Shown here piece by piece: positions 5,610-7,096 of a stretch of 7,096 nt of DNA. The notes under the pieces were generated by a model. The model made no database searches, was not told the origin of the DNA, and saw only the letters and a list, made by a program, of their open reading frames with translations. Origin of the DNA: Oscillospiraceae bacterium (GTDB lineage Bacteria > Bacillota > Clostridia > Oscillospirales > Oscillospiraceae); NCBI GenBank assembly GCA_016296635.1, contig JAEDIZ010000110.1, forward strand, positions 1-7,096, in the 5' to 3' direction. The first letter of the stretch is position 1, and each line of letters starts with the position of its first letter. Made by a program: the position numbers and the translations under genes.

Positions 5610-5641
5610 TCGAACGGCGGGGGCAAGCCCCCGCCGTTCGA
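5610..5641. repeat. Perfect 15-bp inverted repeat after the zinc-ribbon gene
   Basis: Bases 5610-5624 are perfectly complementary to 5627-5641 around AA, with the core GGCGGGGGC-AA-GCCCCCGCC. The hairpin starts 12 bases beyond the stop of the minus-strand gene, where a terminator would be expected, but no T run follows on the minus strand. It may protect or trim the 3' end, or it may be another palindromic repeat. Its core resembles palindromes at 6650-6668 and 6711-6722. Confidence 0.65.
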
Positions 5642-5652
5642 AGTGAAAACGA

Positions 5653-6447
5653 TCAGACGTTCTTGATGACTGCGGCGATTGCAGCGTCAGCCTTTTCGAC
5701 CAGCGCCTCGCGGCCGTTGTAGAATGCCTTGTCGGCCTCGATCATGACCTTCTCGGCAGCAGCCTTGGCAGCAGCTTCGTCCTCAGCATTGGCAAACGCA
5801 GTCTTGGTAGCGGAAGCAACAGCCTTTGCCGAAGCGATGTCTTCCTTGGCCTTTGCGATGGCATTCTTCATGCCCTTGATGCCGGACATGCCCATGGACT
5901 TCTTCAGATACTTCTGCAGCTTCTTATACTTGCCGGCGATGGAGATGTAAACCTCAGAAACACCGATGGCTCTGTGGAACTGCAGGTAGCAGTAGGTGTT
6001 GGTAGCTTCTTTGCCGTCAGCTCCCTTGATCTTCTTCTTGAACTCGGAGTACTTCTCCAGATCAGCCAGACGATAGACAAGGTATGTGCGCTTGCCGTTC
6101 TTTTTCTTGGTGACGCAGATCAGGCCATGCTCCTCATCGATGAGGATCTTTTCGCTGCTGTACCACAGGCCGAACTTCTTCACATGCTTGCCGCCCTTGG
6201 CAAAGTAAGCCTCATAGAGCTTCTGGCTGTCAGCCATCTGTGCCTGATCGCCCTTGTACATCTCAAGAGTCGCCTCGGCAGGAATAAAGAAGCCGCTGGC
6301 CTGCTTGGCGCAAGCCTTGCAGATCTCGTTGAAATCCGCCATCTGATAACGGCCCATCAGACCAACTTCTTTGCCGCAGACGCAGCAGTTGGTTTTGCCG
6401 AGCGTACCCTTCTGAACGGTGGTGTTGGAACTGGTATTCACTTTCAT
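5653..6447 (-). CDS. Zinc-ribbon protein (DUF4428-like N-terminus) with alanine/lysine-rich helical tail
   Basis: This is a 264-residue soluble protein of unknown function. Residues 21-46 form a four-cysteine zinc ribbon, C21-x2-C24 and C43-x2-C46, with CGKEVGLMGRYQMAD between, matching the DUF4428 pattern. A middle part (about 80-185) is mixed alpha/beta with FGLWYSSEKILIDEEHGLI and an aromatic-rich TYCYLQFHRAIG. Residues 190-260 are almost pure Ala/Lys/Glu helix, probably a coiled coil. There is no signal peptide or membrane segment. I chose the ATG at 6447 because AAGGGAGA precedes it by about nine bases. The frame stays open for 84 more codons upstream, but that part is repeat-derived and not protein-like. 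Zinc ribbons of this kind occur in proteins with varied C-termini and no agreed role. The gene stands alone between repeat blocks. Confidence 0.85.
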   Translation of the reverse strand: MKVNTSSNTTVQKGTLGKTNCCVCGKEVGLMGRYQMADFNEICKACAKQASGFFIPAEATLEMYKGDQAQMADSQKLYEAYFAKGGKHVKKFGLWYSSEKILIDEEHGLICVTKKKNGKRTYLVYRLADLEKYSEFKKKIKGADGKEATNTYCYLQFHRAIGVSEVYISIAGKYKKLQKYLKKSMGMSGIKGMKNAIAKAKEDIASAKAVASATKTAFANAEDEAAAKAAAEKVMIEADKAFYNGREALVEKADAAIAAVIKNV

Positions 6448-6640
6448 ATCATAACTCTCCCTTTTCAATATATTGTTTTCAGTAACCGACTCCGGCAGCT
6501 TTTCCGGCTGCCGACAGAAGATCTTTTCCGCACCCGGCAGCACACCGGGCAGAGATGCGATCCTATTGCCTACTATTGTAAATAAAAACGATCCTGCCCA
6601 CATCCCTAATATTAGGCTTTTTTTCGCCGCTCTTCCGTAT
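6448..6640 (-). promoter_or_regulatory. Upstream region of the zinc-ribbon gene with leader hairpins and a palindrome
   Basis: On the minus strand, before the start codon, lie a hairpin CGGCAGC/GCTGCCG (6493-6499 with 6507-6513) and a smaller CCCGG/CCGGG stem further upstream. Neither has a T tail. A TACAAT that could be a -10 box is at 6575-6580, but nothing close to TTGACA sits 16-18 bases upstream, so the promoter is unresolved. A perfect 12-base palindrome CCTAATATTAGG (6605-6616) is centred about 33 bases upstream of that box and could be an operator. Confidence 0.35.
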
Positions 6641-6644
6641 TCCC

Positions 6645-6726
6645 CGTAGGGGCGGGCATTGCCCGCCCGACAGAACCGAAAGCGCCGTAAAGGCCGCACC
6701 CTTGTAGGATGGGGCTTGCCCCCACC
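6645..6726. repeat. Two GTAGG-headed palindromic repeat modules
   Basis: The first module (6645-6669) is CGTAGGGG followed by the 8-bp stem GGGCGGGC-ATT-GCCCGCCC (6650-6668). The second (6702-6726) is TTGTAGGAT followed by GGGGC-TT-GCCCC (6711-6722). Both share the GTAGG head and a GC palindrome with a two- or three-base loop. The words are of a kind repeated widely between genes in gut Clostridia, from memory. Between them, 6689-6704 matches 3590-3605 on the other strand at 15 of 16 bases. Confidence 0.55.
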
Positions 6727-6741
6727 ACTTTTTTCGCATAC

Positions 6742-6824
6742 AAAAACCCCGGACGGGTAGCCGGGTGTCCGTAAAACAGTAATCCAACAGAATTGCTATT
6801 TTACGGCATCTGTCAGACGGGGTT
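6742..6824 (-). ncRNA. Candidate structured RNA with alternative 3' stems
   Basis: Read on the minus strand, AACCCCG (6824-6818) can pair with CGGGGTT (6751-6745), enclosing a long hairpin: CCGTAAAA/TTTTACGG (6769-6776 with 6799-6806), one mismatch, then six more pairs including a G-T, and an eight-base loop. The same CGGGG can instead pair with CCCGG (6761-6765) to form a GC hairpin that runs into five T, an intrinsic terminator. No protein gene explains this terminator. I recognise no known RNA family. It could equally be a palindromic repeat. Confidence 0.35.
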
Positions 6825-6833
6825 GGTCAACGA

Positions 6834-6880
6834 AAAAACACGCTATATTCAGCTTCAACGGCTGGATATGGCGTGTTTTT
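6834..6880. terminator. Bidirectional intrinsic terminator
   Basis: AAAAACACGCTATAT (6834-6848) pairs with ATATGGCGTGTTTTT (6866-6880) over 15 positions, one a G-T pair. AGC/GCT inside extends the stem. T runs end the arm on both strands (five on plus, six on minus). It isolates the gene on the right from the structured region on the left. No protein gene converges on it from the left, so what it stops on the plus strand is unexplained. Confidence 0.78.
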
Positions 6881-6918
6881 GCATACTCTCATTTCTTTTT
6901 CTTGCCAGGCACGAACGG

Positions 6919-6947
6919 TTGATATTTGAAAGTTGACATGAGATAAT
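6919..6947 (+). promoter_or_regulatory. Sigma-A promoter of the right-edge regulator gene
   Basis: TTGATA (6919-6924) and GATAAT (6942-6947) are separated by 17 bases, each matching consensus at 5 of 6 positions. Transcription would start near 6954, about 28 bases before the proposed TTG start and just beyond the terminator hairpin. Confidence 0.6.
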
Positions 6948-6969
6948 TGCTAATAACAGCCAGAAAAAT

Positions 6970-6975
6970 GAGGTG
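6970..6975 (+). promoter_or_regulatory. Ribosome binding site supporting a TTG start at 6982
   Basis: GAGGTG lies six bases before the TTG at 6982-6984. There is no ATG in frame before codon 28, and a TGA stop in frame at 6934 bounds the open frame, so the start must lie in 6937-7000. The alternatives GTG 6973 and ATT 6946 lack a site. Confidence 0.5.
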
Positions 6976-6981
6976 TTTGAA

Positions 6982-7096
6982 TTGCTGGAAGCAGTATACA
7001 TCACTATAATATCCAACGGGACAAAGCTTGTGCTGAACGTGAACACGATTCTCTATATTCTGATGAAAAAGAATTATGCCGAGATCCACACATTCA
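6982..7096 (+). CDS. LytTR-type DNA-binding regulator, N-terminal fragment cut by window edge
   Basis: Only the first 38 codons are present. The frame reads through without stop to the edge and gives a peptide with strand-loop-strand character: AVYITIISNGTKLVLNV, then NTILYILMKKNYAEIHTF. This matches the beginning of the LytTR fold, where a strand with a basic residue is followed by a D/N-x-I-x-Y-I-E-like turn and a strand ending in IHT. Members bind DNA at paired direct repeats and regulate transcription, often of secreted peptides or membrane proteins. The usual receiver domain is absent if this start is right, which would make it a stand-alone LytTR protein. Codon use is more AT-rich than metV-metF. 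The family call rests on a short segment and could be wrong. Confidence 0.55.
   Translation, partial: MLEAVYITIISNGTKLVLNVNTILYILMKKNYAEIHTF

Noticed and set aside
5610..5641. Perfect hairpin as intrinsic terminator of the zinc-ribbon gene
   Set aside because: No T run follows on the minus strand, so it is listed as an inverted repeat only.
5411..5641. CRISPR array
   Set aside because: The repeats are palindromic, differ from one another and are not evenly spaced by unique spacers.
5397..5666. Plus-strand open frame of 89 codons after metF
   Set aside because: It consists entirely of dispersed repeat sequence.
6448..6699. 84-codon N-terminal extension of the zinc-ribbon gene
   Set aside because: It is open only because it passes through palindromic repeats and leader hairpins. 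A good ribosome binding site precedes the ATG at 6447.
6855..7089. Minus-strand open frames of 63 and 66 codons at the right edge
   Set aside because: They lie opposite the LytTR-like frame, which has a promoter, a ribosome binding site and a recognisable domain pattern. The lysine-rich end is a T-run artefact.

Overview
The window looks like chromosome of a GC-rich, spore-forming gut-type Clostridia, most likely Oscillospiraceae (Ruminococcaceae). This is inferred from the GerA-type germinant receptor genes, an acetogen/clostridial-type MetV-MetF pair, strong AGGAGG-type ribosome binding sites, and GC-rich palindromic intergenic repeats of a style I associate with that family. No species is claimed.

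Layout from left to right. (1) Positions 1-305 carry three tandem sigma-A promoters on the minus strand, each with an exact 17-bp spacer, firing off the left edge through a leader with a boxA-like motif. This is the architecture expected upstream of an rRNA operon lying outside the window. (2) Positions 283-3213 hold a tightly overlapping minus-strand germination operon read gerAA, then a short GerAC-like exported protein, then a GerAB-type permease. A candidate sigma-G promoter precedes it. (3) Positions 3214-3776 are a divergent intergenic region rich in inverted repeats, ending in a sigma-A promoter for (4) metV-metF on the plus strand (3777-5350). Their stop and start codons share a base, and a strong intrinsic terminator follows. 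(5) Positions 5411-5641 are a mosaic of palindromic dispersed repeats. (6) A minus-strand gene (5653-6447) encodes a 264-residue four-cysteine zinc-ribbon protein of unknown function. (7) Positions 6448-6880 hold a structured leader, more palindromic repeats, a candidate structured RNA and a bidirectional terminator. (8) The right edge contains the promoter and first 38 codons of a plus-strand gene that looks like a LytTR-type DNA-binding regulator.

How the genes work together: the ger operon would build a germinant receptor in the spore inner membrane. MetV-MetF would reduce methylene-tetrahydrofolate to methyl-tetrahydrofolate for methionine synthesis or C1 metabolism. The zinc-ribbon protein and the LytTR-like regulator have no evident link to these. 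No mobile-element gene, CRISPR array or tRNA was found. The least ordinary items are the minimal GerAC-like protein, the unassigned structured elements at 3291-3655 and 6742-6824, and the repeat-flanked zinc-ribbon gene.
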